Shown: piece by piece, positions 36,959 to 45,561 of the stretch
Numbering within the stretch: position 1 is the first letter of the stretch
Layout of the letters: every line of letters starts with the position of its first letter
NCBI GenBank assembly: GCA_934272785.1
Contig: CAKQSE010000004.1
Span: 14,209 to 78,208 of the forward strand
Reading direction: 5' to 3'
DNA length: 64,000 bases
Source: an uncultured Alphaproteobacteria bacterium
GTDB taxonomy: Bacteria; Pseudomonadota; Alphaproteobacteria; Rs-D84
Position numbers and translations under genes: made by a program
Notes under the pieces: generated by a model
Database searches by the model: none
Told to the model about the DNA's origin: nothing
The model's input: only the letters and a program-made list of their open reading frames with translations

Positions 36959-37369
36959 TTACTTGCACCAGCCGGCGCGGTGGCCGCCACTGTATGGGCG
37001 GCCCAATTTTTCATTTACCAATATTTTCCCAACATCATGCCCCGACGTGTCCAATACCCGCGCATCAATTCGCCCCAGGTATTTATCGTCCTTGATTTCT
37101 TGCAATTCGGCCGTGGTCCCAACCGGCAGTAATTCCGCCAATCGTGCCTTGGCCGCAAACGCCGCACGAATTTCAGATTCGCACTCGCCATGGATTTCGG
37201 GCGTATCAACATTTATCAGACGAACACGCACCGTGATTTTTGTATCATCGGCCAATGCAACCCGCCCGGCGAACGTATCACCATCAATGATATAATCCAC
37301 CACAACCGGCGTGGCATTTGCCACCCCAATAACAAACAAGGCAACAAAAAATGAAATTATTTTCCGCAT
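36959..37369 (-). CDS. Secreted staphylococcal-nuclease-like protein
   Basis: 136 residues. Signal peptide about 1-19 (SFFVALFVIGVANA). SNase core: DYIIDGDTFAGRVAL, VRVRLINVDTPEIHGE (Arg and Asp of the calcium/active site) and KYLGRIDARVLD (second catalytic Arg), ending with HRAGWCK. An exported non-specific nuclease is likely. Confidence 0.85.
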   Translation of the reverse strand: MRKIISFFVALFVIGVANATPVVVDYIIDGDTFAGRVALADDTKITVRVRLINVDTPEIHGECESEIRAAFAAKARLAELLPVGTTAELQEIKDDKYLGRIDARVLDTSGHDVGKILVNEKLGRPYSGGHRAGWCK

Positions 37370-37398
37370 CTACTCTCTATGCTCTATTATCTATGCTC

Positions 37399-37424
37399 TA
37401 AAAATGCGCCATGTGGCGCATTTT
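37399..37424 (-). terminator. Intrinsic terminator of tolB
   Basis: ATGCGCC, ATGT loop, GGCGCAT (37404-37421), with T-run on the minus strand directly after the tolB stop. Confidence 0.8.
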
Positions 37425-38741
37425 TTACGGTAATTTTGGCGACCATGTTGGTTCAACACCGTTGACATTTTCCGGCAACTCAATGTCATATACATTTTGA
37501 CCGGTTATATCAACACTGCGGATATGGCTGATGCGTTCAATACCGTCCAGTGCCTTTTCTGTTTCATAATACACCACCCGACGCGAGCCTGGGGCCCAGG
37601 ACGGGGCCTCCATATACCAGCCACCGGCCAGGATTTTTTCATTACGCCCCCGCGGATCCATAATGCCAATGTAAAATGTATCATCGGCCATTTTGGTGAA
37701 CGCGATAAACTGGCCATCGGGCGACCACGCCGGCGTCGCATACCGCCCCGCCCCATACGTCAGGCGCGTTGGTTCCAATGTATCCAAATCCATAATCCAG
37801 ATTTGTTGATTGCCACTGCGATCTGAATTAAATACCATCTTTTTGCCGTCCGGGGAATACGATGGACTGGTATTCAACGAATGCCCGAACGTCAATTGGC
37901 GCAACCGCTTTGATTCAATATCGTATTCATATATGTGCGTAATTCCATTTTTAACCAAGGACAACGCAACGCGCGACCCATCGGGCGAAAAGCGCGGTGC
38001 AAAATTCATCCCGCCAAATTGTCCCAAACGACGTTGCGCCCCAGTGTTCAAATCCAATGTCCAAACCATCGGGTCATCATTGCGGAATGACAAGAACACA
38101 ACCGTTTGCATATTCGGCGAAAAATGTGGCGACATAACAAACGTCTTGTCATCGGACAGATACCGCATTCCATATCCATCCTGGTCCATTATGGCCAGGC
38201 GTTTTGTGCGATTATGCACCGGCCCAGTTTCGGCAATAAATACGATTTGGGTATCGAAATAGCCAACCTCGCCCGTCAGGCGTTCATAAATCGCGTCGGC
38301 CATAATATGCGCCAGACGCCGTGCCGATTTCTTGGACGAAATCAGCGATTGTGCCTCTATCTGTTCTTTGCCGGCAACGTCCCAGACATAGAATTCCAAT
38401 TTATATTGTCCGCCCGTCGTGACCAGTTTCGCCTGGACCAGCACCTGGGTCTTTATCGCCGCCCATAATTTAAAGTCCGGCATATCGCCCATTTTTACGT
38501 ATTCTGGGAACGCGTCATGATTTGCAATACGAAACAGCCCCGTTGATTTTAAATCGCGCTCTACAACATCGCGTATCATTGCCGCATCCTTGGCCGATGC
38601 GTTACCGGCAACCTCGAACTTTTGGACCGCGATTGAAATCGGCTCGGTCGCGCCCGCAATAATATCAACCTTTAATTCGGCACGTGCCGCGCCAACCGCC
38701 AGCGCACACGCAATAAATACAGATAATATCTTTTTAAACAT
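37425..38741 (-). CDS. tolB: Tol-Pal system protein TolB
   Basis: Periplasmic propeller that binds Pal and drives outer-membrane constriction. 438 residues from the ATG at 38741 (AAAGGA upstream). Signal peptide MFKKILSVFIACALAVGAARA, N-terminal TolB domain, then beta-propeller repeats with SPDG motifs: FSPDGSRVA, YSPDGKKMVF, WSPDGQFIAF. tolQRA are not in the window and the Pal-like gene lies 4 kb away, so the usual tol-pal cluster is split. Confidence 0.94.
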   Translation of the reverse strand: MFKKILSVFIACALAVGAARAELKVDIIAGATEPISIAVQKFEVAGNASAKDAAMIRDVVERDLKSTGLFRIANHDAFPEYVKMGDMPDFKLWAAIKTQVLVQAKLVTTGGQYKLEFYVWDVAGKEQIEAQSLISSKKSARRLAHIMADAIYERLTGEVGYFDTQIVFIAETGPVHNRTKRLAIMDQDGYGMRYLSDDKTFVMSPHFSPNMQTVVFLSFRNDDPMVWTLDLNTGAQRRLGQFGGMNFAPRFSPDGSRVALSLVKNGITHIYEYDIESKRLRQLTFGHSLNTSPSYSPDGKKMVFNSDRSGNQQIWIMDLDTLEPTRLTYGAGRYATPAWSPDGQFIAFTKMADDTFYIGIMDPRGRNEKILAGGWYMEAPSWAPGSRRVVYYETEKALDGIERISHIRSVDITGQNVYDIELPENVNGVEPTWSPKLP

Positions 38742-38897
38742 AATAAAAATTCCTTTCCATAAATACGCGTTTAATTTTACACACAAGAATCACAAAAATC
38801 AAACATCTATTATCCGCAACCCGCTTTATCCACCAACCATACAAACGCCCACACGCCAGTCATTACAGCAGTAATTACACCAGCCATCACATTTGTA

Positions 38898-38925
38898 TTG
38901 ACAAACGTCAACACAATGTTATAGT
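38898..38925 (+). promoter_or_regulatory. Promoter with direct repeats before the RHH gene
   Basis: Perfect TTGACA (38898-38903), 16-base spacer, TATAGT (38920-38925). Just downstream, CGTTAGTAT occurs twice (38938-38946, 38950-38958) at a 12-base step, as expected of an operator bound by a ribbon-helix-helix dimer pair. Confidence 0.65.
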
Positions 38926-38970
38926 CACTTGTAAAGACGTTAGTATTGCCGTTAGTATAGGAGTTCGTAT

Positions 38971-39195
38971 ATGCCAAACGTTATGCAGCAATTGTTCATC
39001 ATGAACATAGAATCACTGCTGCGTGAATATGCCGCGTATCGCGCGTTTAACAAATCAGATTGCGTTATAAATATGCGAATCCCGCGCCCTATTCTGGACC
39101 GGATTAAACAGCTGGCCGAACAGCAACACGTCCCATATCAATCCCTGATATCGTCGGTATTATTTTCACTGGCCAATATCGAAGAACAAAAATAA
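38971..39195 (+). CDS. Ribbon-helix-helix (CopG-type antitoxin-like) protein
   Basis: 74 residues. The C-terminal half, INMRIPRPILDRIKQLAEQ and VPYQSLISSVLFSLA, is typical of CopG-like antitoxins in which a beta strand is followed by two helices. AGGAG lies seven bases before the ATG. No toxin gene is adjacent on either side, so it is either an orphan or a plain repressor. The repeats in its promoter suggest self-regulation. Confidence 0.75.
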   Translation: MPNVMQQLFIMNIESLLREYAAYRAFNKSDCVINMRIPRPILDRIKQLAEQQHVPYQSLISSVLFSLANIEEQK

Positions 39196-39204
39196 ACAAA
39201 ACAT

Positions 39205-39236
39205 AAAAACAGGCGACCATTCGGCCACCTGTTTTA
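39205..39236. terminator. Bidirectional terminator between the RHH and VirB2-like genes
   Basis: AACAGG..CACCTGTT imperfect stem with A-run on one side and T-run on the other, between convergent genes. Confidence 0.65.
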
Positions 39237-39255
39237 ATTTTATATCGTGATGGAT

Positions 39256-39612
39256 TTACCACCGACCAGTAATATCACACCCCAGCCTTCCTCCCTCACC
39301 AGCCGCACTCATCAAGAACGACAAGATTATACCGATACCAAACAGCATAATAAAGCCGACCATCATACCAATACCCTTGTCTTTCAGATCATCCTTTTTC
39401 ACTTCACCCTTAGAGATATAACCCCACGCCCATCCGGCGATAACAAACGCCGCACCAACAAATGCCAATGTGCGCAACGTCCCAAATACGCCCTTCATTT
39501 GATTAATCAACGCACACAATCCTTCGTTTCCGCCTGCACCGGCCGCAAATGCCGGCATGGATGCCATAACACCAATCAGTGCGAAATTAAATTTTTTCAA
39601 CATTTTTTTCAT
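39256..39612 (-). CDS. TrbC/VirB2-like small exported membrane protein
   Basis: 118 residues from the ATG at 39612 (AAAGGGG upstream). Signal sequence (FALIGVMASMPAFAAGAGG), then two membrane helices about 45-70 and 84-105 separated by a charged loop KGEVKKDDLKDK. The pattern AFVGAAFVIAGWAWGYI resembles VirB2/TrbC pilins of type IV secretion. No other secretion gene is nearby, so a pilin role is only inferred. Confidence 0.6.
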   Translation of the reverse strand: MKKMLKKFNFALIGVMASMPAFAAGAGGNEGLCALINQMKGVFGTLRTLAFVGAAFVIAGWAWGYISKGEVKKDDLKDKGIGMMVGFIMLFGIGIILSFLMSAAGEGGRLGCDITGRW

Positions 39613-39702
39613 ATGAATCCCCTTTGTTTCCTTTGATACGCTAATTTTATCATAATTCGCCCCCCCTTTCAAATATAAAAAATACGCATGGCAACCCGCC
39701 AC

Positions 39703-39997
39703 ACGTATTATCTGAACTCCGCACTCCGTAAAAAAACCGCAATTGTTCGGACATGGCTCGCATACGCTCGCACTGCATAGACCCTATTCCTGCCTTTGCC
39801 CACCCACAAAATCTTGCGATTTTGCGGGGCCCGGAGCAGGAATGAATCCAAGCGAAGCGCAGGATGCGGCAAGGACGCAGTCCGCAAGCGACACATGAAT
39901 AGTTTTCTATTCTAAAACTATATCACTTTATCACTCTATCACTTGCGCGCCATTGGCGCGCTTCATTGCTCTCTGCACTCTGAACTCCGCACTCTGT
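39703..39997. repeat. Composite intergenic repeat island 3
   Basis: No gene seen. Holds a block ACATGGCTCGCATACGCTCG (39753-39772) and CCTATTCCTGCCT matching island 1, the CCACAAAATC..GATTTTGCGGGGCCCGGA block (39801-39835), the block 39840-39885 that is the inverse of 24622-24665, the AGTTTTCTATTCTAAAAC module (39900-39920) also at 25149, and CATTGCTCTCTGCACTCTG (39965-39983). Confidence 0.75.
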
Positions 39998-40025
39998 AAA
40001 AAAAACGCGCCGGTGGCGCGTTATT
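39998..40025 (-). terminator. Intrinsic terminator of the lipoprotein gene at 40026
   Basis: ACGCGCC, GGT loop, GGCGCGT, with the T-run on the minus strand. Confidence 0.75.
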
Positions 40026-40385
40026 TTACTGGGAAACAATCACATAGCGACGTTTCAAAACCGGCTGGTTACATGTCTTGCAACCACATGACGGGGCGTC
40101 TGTAACCTCGCGCGCGGCAGGAACAATCACCTGGCGATCATGACGTGGGGCCTGGCCCAGGTTATCACGCGCATACAAATCGCTGCAGCGTGTGTTGCGA
40201 TAAACAATCTTTTTGCCATTGTTCATATCATAAATGTCGTTGCTGAAATGATGGCCATTTTCACCCATCGTGTAAATGCAATCTTCGCCATCCTGGGTAT
40301 AACGAATGCCACCCTTGTAATAATCATAGCTGCTGCACGCCGCCAATGCCGACAACGCCAAAACAGAAACCAAAACTTTTTTCAT
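40026..40385 (-). CDS. Predicted lipoprotein, unknown
   Basis: 119 residues. Signal MKKVLVSVLALSALAAC with lipobox LAAC (Cys about 17). The mature part has GGIRYTQDGEDCIYTMGENG and a C-terminal CGCKTCNQPVLKRRYVIV with three cysteines, so disulphides or metal binding are possible. AAAGGG precedes the ATG. No family recognised. Confidence 0.75.
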   Translation of the reverse strand: MKKVLVSVLALSALAACSSYDYYKGGIRYTQDGEDCIYTMGENGHHFSNDIYDMNNGKKIVYRNTRCSDLYARDNLGQAPRHDRQVIVPAAREVTDAPSCGCKTCNQPVLKRRYVIVSQ

Positions 40386-40516
40386 GCTGCACCCTTTACG
40401 GTTTTTAATCTGCGCTCTCTGTCCTGCCCCCGATTCGTAATCTTATTGTTGCACAAAATCGCCCGTTGTCAAGTTTTGTTGTAAAATTTCCACGGGCACC
40501 CCAGTCACAAATATGG

Positions 40517-40522
40517 TATAAT
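40517..40522 (+). promoter_or_regulatory. Extended -10 of the aldolase gene
   Basis: TGGTATAAT: a perfect TATAAT with an extended TG, without a good -35. Transcription would begin near 40529, about 15 bases before the ATG. Confidence 0.5.
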
Positions 40523-40543
40523 CACCGCAAAAGGAATAGCACC

Positions 40544-41488
40544 ATGAAATATTATGAATTTGGTTTAACAAATACTCGGGCAATATTTGCCGACGCAATT
40601 CGTCGCCACTATGCGGTGCCGGCATTTAATTTCTATAATATGGAAACATTACAGGCAATTTTATCCGCCGCCCGCGACGCGCACAGCCCGGTCATACTGG
40701 CCGTGTCGGAATCCGCACTGAAATACATGGGTGGCGATTTGCTGATGGGTATGATACGCGGCGCAAATATCCGCCCGACCGAACGCATAACACTGCACCT
40801 GGATCACGGGGCCAGTTTTGACGCATGCCGCACGGCACTGGAATTGGGATTTTCATCCGTCATGATTGACGCCAGCAAATTGCCATTTAACGAAAACGTG
40901 GAACTGTCGCGTCGCGTTGCCGAATTGGCCCACCAATATGATGCCTCGGTCGAGGCGGAATTAGGCACCATATCCGGAATCGAAGATGAAAATACATTTT
41001 CCGACCATTCCAGTTATACCGACCCCAACGATGTAATAAAATTTGTGAACGCAACTGGGATTGATTCACTGGCCATCGCCATCGGGACCAGCCACGGCGC
41101 ATACAAACGCAAAAACGAAAACGAGAAACTGCGCCTGGACATATTGGACGAAATCGCCAAACAATTGCCTGAATTTCCACTGGTCTTGCACGGCGCAAGC
41201 AGTATTCCACAACACTTTGTCAAAACCATAAATGAATTTGGTGGGGCACTGCCCGGGGCATTGGGGATTGACCCGCAACAACTGCGCGCGGCGACCGAAA
41301 TGAATATTTGCAAAATAAACGTGGACAGCGATTCCCGCCTGGCATTCACCGCGGGCGTTCGCGCAACACTGGGCCAACACCCCGAAATGTTTAACCCACG
41401 CGATTTCCTGAAATCCGCCCGCCAAAACATCTATGACAACTGCATAGATGAAATCAAACACATCATGGGATCGGATAACAAATTATAA
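40544..41488 (+). CDS. Class II fructose-bisphosphate aldolase family protein
   Basis: Zinc-dependent aldolase of glycolysis, or a tagatose-type relative. 314 residues from the ATG at 40544 (AAAGGAATAG upstream). Zinc and catalytic motifs: HLDHGASFDAC (about 87-97), EAELGTISGIED, AIGTSHGAYK and VLHGASSIPQHF. An ordinary class II enzyme has the same order, but the substrate (fructose or tagatose bisphosphate) is not decided by sequence. Followed by the M16 peptidase gene after nine bases. Confidence 0.88.
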   Translation: MKYYEFGLTNTRAIFADAIRRHYAVPAFNFYNMETLQAILSAARDAHSPVILAVSESALKYMGGDLLMGMIRGANIRPTERITLHLDHGASFDACRTALELGFSSVMIDASKLPFNENVELSRRVAELAHQYDASVEAELGTISGIEDENTFSDHSSYTDPNDVIKFVNATGIDSLAIAIGTSHGAYKRKNENEKLRLDILDEIAKQLPEFPLVLHGASSIPQHFVKTINEFGGALPGALGIDPQQLRAATEMNICKINVDSDSRLAFTAGVRATLGQHPEMFNPRDFLKSARQNIYDNCIDEIKHIMGSDNKL

Positions 41489-41497
41489 AGGCACAAA

Positions 41498-42763
41498 ATG
41501 GAATTCGCGCCACACATACATAAATTATCAAATGGTCTGAATGTTATTCTGGACGATTTTGATATCGCAACCGCATGCGTCGAAATCGCAATACACTCTG
41601 GGGCCACGGACGAATCCGACGCATCAGAATTCGGCATAACGCACTTTGTTGAACACATGCTGTCCAAGGGAACGCACCAACACCCGGACACCATGGACAA
41701 CACAACCAATATTCCCATATCAATTGGCGGCGTGCGCAATGCCGGAACAACATACGACAAGATGTGTTTGTTTGGGCGCGTGCTGGCCGAAAATCTGGAT
41801 AAACTGCTGGGGCTGTTTTCAGAACAGTTGCGCAATTCCCTGTTTGACCCGCACAAGATTGAAATTGAACGCGGCGTAATTCTGGACGAATACAGACGCA
41901 AAATGATGGACAGCGCGGCCGCGTTTAGCGTATTTTCCAATGAAAAATTATTTGGCGCACATAATATTCTGGGGACCCCAGATACAATTAAATCATTTTC
42001 GCGCGAACAATTGATGAATTACTTTCATAAAATCTTGTCTGCGCAAAATATGACAATTTGTATATCGGGCAAAATTACCGACCCAGAAAAAACATTACAA
42101 AAACTGGAACAATTGTTCGGGTGGATTCCGTCATTTCCGGTGCCGCACACACAACAAAAAATTACGCAAGTATTTGCACACAACACAAAAAACAATCAGG
42201 CAAACATCCAACTGCGCATTGCATTTGAAAATAGAATCCCAAATGATTTAGAACATAGAGCCCAAACGCTGGCCGCCAACAGATTCATTTTTTTATTTGG
42301 TAAAAAACTGCACGAAATTATTCGCAACAAACAGGGGCTGGCATACGGCATATCCGCCACACATTTTGGCAACGCATGCGTATATGCGAACACCATAAAC
42401 ACATCAACCGGCCCACAAAATATTGACACGGTAATTGCAACAATTGCGCGCGAATGCGCCAGCGCACAACAGAACCCCGAAATTACCGATGACGATGTTG
42501 CGCGGATGCGCATGCTGATGAAATTACAATTTGCCGACATTATGGAATCGGCGTCAAAACGTTGCGGGAAATTGATGGAACACTGGCATCAATATGGCGC
42601 ACTTTACGACCTGGTGGGCGAAATGCAAATCAGTGGGAAAACAACCGCATCTGACATCACCCGTGCCACAAAAAATTTCTTTACCAAACCAGTATCCATC
42701 CTGACCCAGGGCCCAGATGTAAATTCTGGTTTACAAAAAATCTGGAACGATAATTTCAAATAA
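41498..42763 (+). CDS. M16-family zinc peptidase
   Basis: 421 residues, the size of processing-peptidase relatives. The inverted zinc motif is HFVEH (about residue 49) with the third ligand in VILDEYRRK. The second half has the degenerate M16 C-terminal domain (FGKKLHEIIRNKQGLAYGIS). Cytosolic or periplasmic placement is unclear as there is no signal peptide. Co-transcribed with the aldolase. Confidence 0.9.
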   Translation: MEFAPHIHKLSNGLNVILDDFDIATACVEIAIHSGATDESDASEFGITHFVEHMLSKGTHQHPDTMDNTTNIPISIGGVRNAGTTYDKMCLFGRVLAENLDKLLGLFSEQLRNSLFDPHKIEIERGVILDEYRRKMMDSAAAFSVFSNEKLFGAHNILGTPDTIKSFSREQLMNYFHKILSAQNMTICISGKITDPEKTLQKLEQLFGWIPSFPVPHTQQKITQVFAHNTKNNQANIQLRIAFENRIPNDLEHRAQTLAANRFIFLFGKKLHEIIRNKQGLAYGISATHFGNACVYANTINTSTGPQNIDTVIATIARECASAQQNPEITDDDVARMRMLMKLQFADIMESASKRCGKLMEHWHQYGALYDLVGEMQISGKTTASDITRATKNFFTKPVSILTQGPDVNSGLQKIWNDNFK

Positions 42764-42792
42764 AAACACGCGCCATTTGGCGCGTGTATTCT
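42762..42792 (+). terminator. Hairpin after the M16 peptidase gene
   Basis: ACACGCGCC, ATTT loop, GGCGCGTGT, nine base pairs, but only ATTCTT follows, so termination may be partial. Confidence 0.6.
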
Positions 42793-42799
42793 TATATAC

Positions 42800-43001
42800 A
42801 AATAAATTAGAACGGTGCAGATGGTGGGTGTGACGAAGGCGAAGTGTATTAAACATACACGAGCCGCCGCCACGCCCGCCAGATGGCGTCCACTTATAAA
42901 TAAATTAGAACGGTGCAGATGTGCGTAGTGTGGATTGCGAAGTGTACACGACGTACACGAACAAAACACACCGCGCACAGATGTGCCGTTATAATTTATT
43001 T
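42800..43001. repeat. Tandem hairpin repeat with covarying stems
   Basis: Two units with a step of 98 bases. Both begin with an identical 24-base left end (42800-42823 and 42898-42921) that includes AAATAAATTAGAACGG. An inverted form of it (CCGTTATAATTTATTT, 42986-43001) closes the second unit. Each unit carries a hairpin: unit 1 GTGTAT/ATACAC, unit 2 GTGTAC/GTACAC, within outer stems 42823-42832 with 42871-42880 and 42922-42932 with 42967-42977. Changes between units keep pairing (T-A to C-G). The right end overlaps the efp stop. No gene inside. Confidence 0.7.
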
Positions 43002-43565
43002 GGCGCGTTCAACATATTCCAGGGTTTCAGTATTAACCACGATTTTCTCGCCGGCTTCGACAAACAATGGAACCTGGACGCGAATACCGTTGTCCAAAAC
43101 GGCCGGTTTGCCACCACTGCTGGATGCGGTCTGGCCCTTTAACGCCGGTTCGGTTTCTTCGACCGTGGCGATAACTGTTTTCGGCAGCGATATTGATACA
43201 GGCTTGCCTTCGACAAAGTTCGCCTTGACGTTCATTTCTGGGGCCAAGAATTTCATCTGTTCGCCCAGTGATTCAACCGGCATTGTGAACTGTTCATAAT
43301 CAGACAGGTTCATAAAGAACGCGTCTGTGCCATCAGAATACAAATACTGGCATTCAAAATCTTCGACCATCAGTTTTTCAACCTTGTCTTCGGCACGCCA
43401 GCGATCGCCGCCCTTGTTGCCAGAATCAATGTCACGCAAATCCGCCTGGACGAACGCGCCACCCTTGCCTGGTTTAACCTTTGTAATCGATGTAACAGAA
43501 TAACGGCGGCCATTGTGCGAAATCACCCAACCCACGCGCATATCATTTGCAATATATGATGCCAT
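42996..43565 (-). CDS. efp: Elongation factor P
   Basis: Relieves ribosome stalling at polyproline. 189 residues. N-terminal KOW domain with VKPGKGGAFVQ, whose lysine (about 34) is the position modified by lysinylation in many bacteria; OB domains follow, ending KIVVNTETLEYVERAK. AGAGG precedes the ATG. Confidence 0.95.
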   Translation of the reverse strand: MASYIANDMRVGWVISHNGRRYSVTSITKVKPGKGGAFVQADLRDIDSGNKGGDRWRAEDKVEKLMVEDFECQYLYSDGTDAFFMNLSDYEQFTMPVESLGEQMKFLAPEMNVKANFVEGKPVSISLPKTVIATVEETEPALKGQTASSSGGKPAVLDNGIRVQVPLFVEAGEKIVVNTETLEYVERAK

Positions 43566-43628
43566 TGTTTTACCTCTTTGATTTTTGTGTATGAATTATA
43601 AAAACGCGACCGCCACTATGCAAGGCTT

Positions 43629-44171
43629 TTATTGCGCGGTACGCTTGTGCGCCCAGTAACGGTCGATACTGTCCATAATTAGTTTGTCGGCCGCGTCACG
43701 ATCCGCCCAACCAGACACCTTGGACCAAGAATTTGGTTGCAAATCCTTGTAGTGCTGGAAAAAGTATTCAATTTTTGAACGCAGAATTTCCGGCAATTGT
43801 TCAATGTATTCCGTGGTGGTGTAATATGGATCAATCCGGTCCAGCGGGACGCAGATGATTTTTTCGTCGCCGCCCGCCTGGTCTTCCATAATCAGGGCAC
43901 CGATGGGCCGCACCTCTATCAAAACACCGGGACGCAGTGGCGCATTGCAAACAACCACACAATCCAACGGGTCGCCATCATCGCCCAATGTGCCCGGAAA
44001 ATATCCATAGTTCGCCGGATACGCCATTGGCGCGTGCAAAATTCTGTCCACGCGGGGCAGTCCGGTTTCTTTATCAATTTCGTATTTTACAAATCCATTT
44101 TCTGGAACCTCTATAATTGCGTTCATCTTCTTTGGGGGTAATTTCCCCGGCGCAATTTCTGATATTGTCAT
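43629..44171 (-). CDS. ppa: Inorganic pyrophosphatase
   Basis: Hydrolyses pyrophosphate to drive biosynthesis. 180 residues from the ATG at 44171, chosen because AAGG is well spaced there but touches the ATG at 44177. Core motif GDDGDPLDCVVV with the metal-binding aspartates, EIDKETGLPRVDRIL and YGYFPGTL. Single gene. Confidence 0.95.
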   Translation of the reverse strand: MTISEIAPGKLPPKKMNAIIEVPENGFVKYEIDKETGLPRVDRILHAPMAYPANYGYFPGTLGDDGDPLDCVVVCNAPLRPGVLIEVRPIGALIMEDQAGGDEKIICVPLDRIDPYYTTTEYIEQLPEILRSKIEYFFQHYKDLQPNSWSKVSGWADRDAADKLIMDSIDRYWAHKRTAQ

Positions 44172-44237
44172 ATTCATCCTTTTTCTAAAGCCGGCCAATT
44201 CTACCAGAAAAAAACACCATTGCAAACGAATCGGCCA

Positions 44238-44263
44238 ATAAAAAAACGCCCCATCGGGGCGTT
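44238..44263 (-). terminator. Intrinsic terminator of dnaN
   Basis: AACGCCCC, ATC loop, GGGGCGTT, with T-run on the minus strand after the dnaN stop. Confidence 0.75.
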
Positions 44264-44276
44264 TCGGAATACGTTC

Positions 44277-45395
44277 TTACATTCTCATCGGCATCAAGAT
44301 AAACAACGCATCTGTGTTTTTATCAGTAGATTTGATGATTGTCGGTGATAATGGATCCTGCATTTCCATCTGGAATTTTTCGCCCTCGACCTGGCCGGCG
44401 ACATCCATCAAGAATTTCACATTAAACGTAACCGTGAACGATGTATCACCATTGTATTCAATATCCAATTCCTGGGTTGCGGTTCCGGCATCCGGACTGG
44501 ACGCGTTCACAACCAGTTTGTTCATAGAATATGTCAACTGGACCGATTTTGTTTTATCAACACTGGCCACCGATACCAGGTCGACCGCGTTCAAGAATTG
44601 TTTTCTGTCCAAAATGGCAATCTTGTCGTTCCCCTTGGGGATAACAACGCGATAGTTTGGATACTGGGCATCAACCAATTTGCTGGTCAAAATTGCGGCA
44701 CCAACAGTAAAGCGCGCCTTGGTATCAGACAATTCAACCGTTACATCATCAACGGTCGCATCTTCCAGCAACTTGGACAATTCGCCAATCACGCGACGTG
44801 GCAAAATCACCGCTGGCATTTCTGCACTGCCCGCGGGGGCCGGCATCGCGCACAAGGCCATACGCTGGGCATCGGTTGCAACCGCGGTCAGCATTTTTTC
44901 TTTGCCCTCGTCCGAGATATGGAAATAAATACCGCCCAAGTGATAACGGACATCGTCGGTCGGAATTGCAAACTTGGTCTGGTTTATCAGGTGCGCCAAA
45001 TCGCCCGTTGTCATCTGGAATTTTGTGGTCAGATTGCTGCCCGCCATGGCCGGGAAATTTTCCGCCGGCAATGTTGGCAAACGGAACACCGCGCGTCCAC
45101 TGGACACAACCAATTGGTCACCCGCCTGTTTAAATGTGATTTCGGCGTCATCTGGCAATTTACGAACGATATCATACAACATCTGGACCGGGACAGTTGT
45201 TTTCCCGCCCAACGTAATATCAGCCGCCACATGTTCAACCAATTCCAAATCAACATTTGTCGCCGACAAGATTAAATCATCAGCAACCTCTAATTTAACA
45301 TTCATCAATATCGGCAATGTCGCGCGCTTTTCCACGATGGACTGCATATGTCCCAGCGCACGTATTAAAACCTGACGAAATACCGAAAATTCCAT
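44277..45395 (-). CDS. dnaN: DNA polymerase III beta sliding clamp
   Basis: 372 residues from the ATG at 45395, with TAGGAG upstream. Three clamp domains; the start MEFSVFRQVLIRALGHMQ and the peptide-binding end ALFILMPMRM are as expected. It stands apart from dnaA, which is 13 kb away and on the same strand, so the classical dnaA-dnaN pair is broken. Confidence 0.96.
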   Translation of the reverse strand: MEFSVFRQVLIRALGHMQSIVEKRATLPILMNVKLEVADDLILSATNVDLELVEHVAADITLGGKTTVPVQMLYDIVRKLPDDAEITFKQAGDQLVVSSGRAVFRLPTLPAENFPAMAGSNLTTKFQMTTGDLAHLINQTKFAIPTDDVRYHLGGIYFHISDEGKEKMLTAVATDAQRMALCAMPAPAGSAEMPAVILPRRVIGELSKLLEDATVDDVTVELSDTKARFTVGAAILTSKLVDAQYPNYRVVIPKGNDKIAILDRKQFLNAVDLVSVASVDKTKSVQLTYSMNKLVVNASSPDAGTATQELDIEYNGDTSFTVTFNVKFLMDVAGQVEGEKFQMEMQDPLSPTIIKSTDKNTDALFILMPMRM

Positions 45396-45507
45396 TATTT
45401 TGCTCCTAAGATATTTATGGTTTCCCACATTCTTTTATCTGATTTTACCAAAAAATGCCGATTCGGTGCAAGAGCAAATACGCCACGCGACGCCGACACA
45501 TCGTAAA

Positions 45508-45540
45508 AAATTAAAAACCGGCCATCATTTGATGACCGGC
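45508..45540 (-). terminator. Intrinsic terminator after cdaA
   Basis: CCGGcCATCA / TGATGaCCGG hairpin with TTTTTAATTTTTT on the minus strand. Confidence 0.7.
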
Positions 45541-45561
45541 GAGAGTAATTACGAACGTAAT

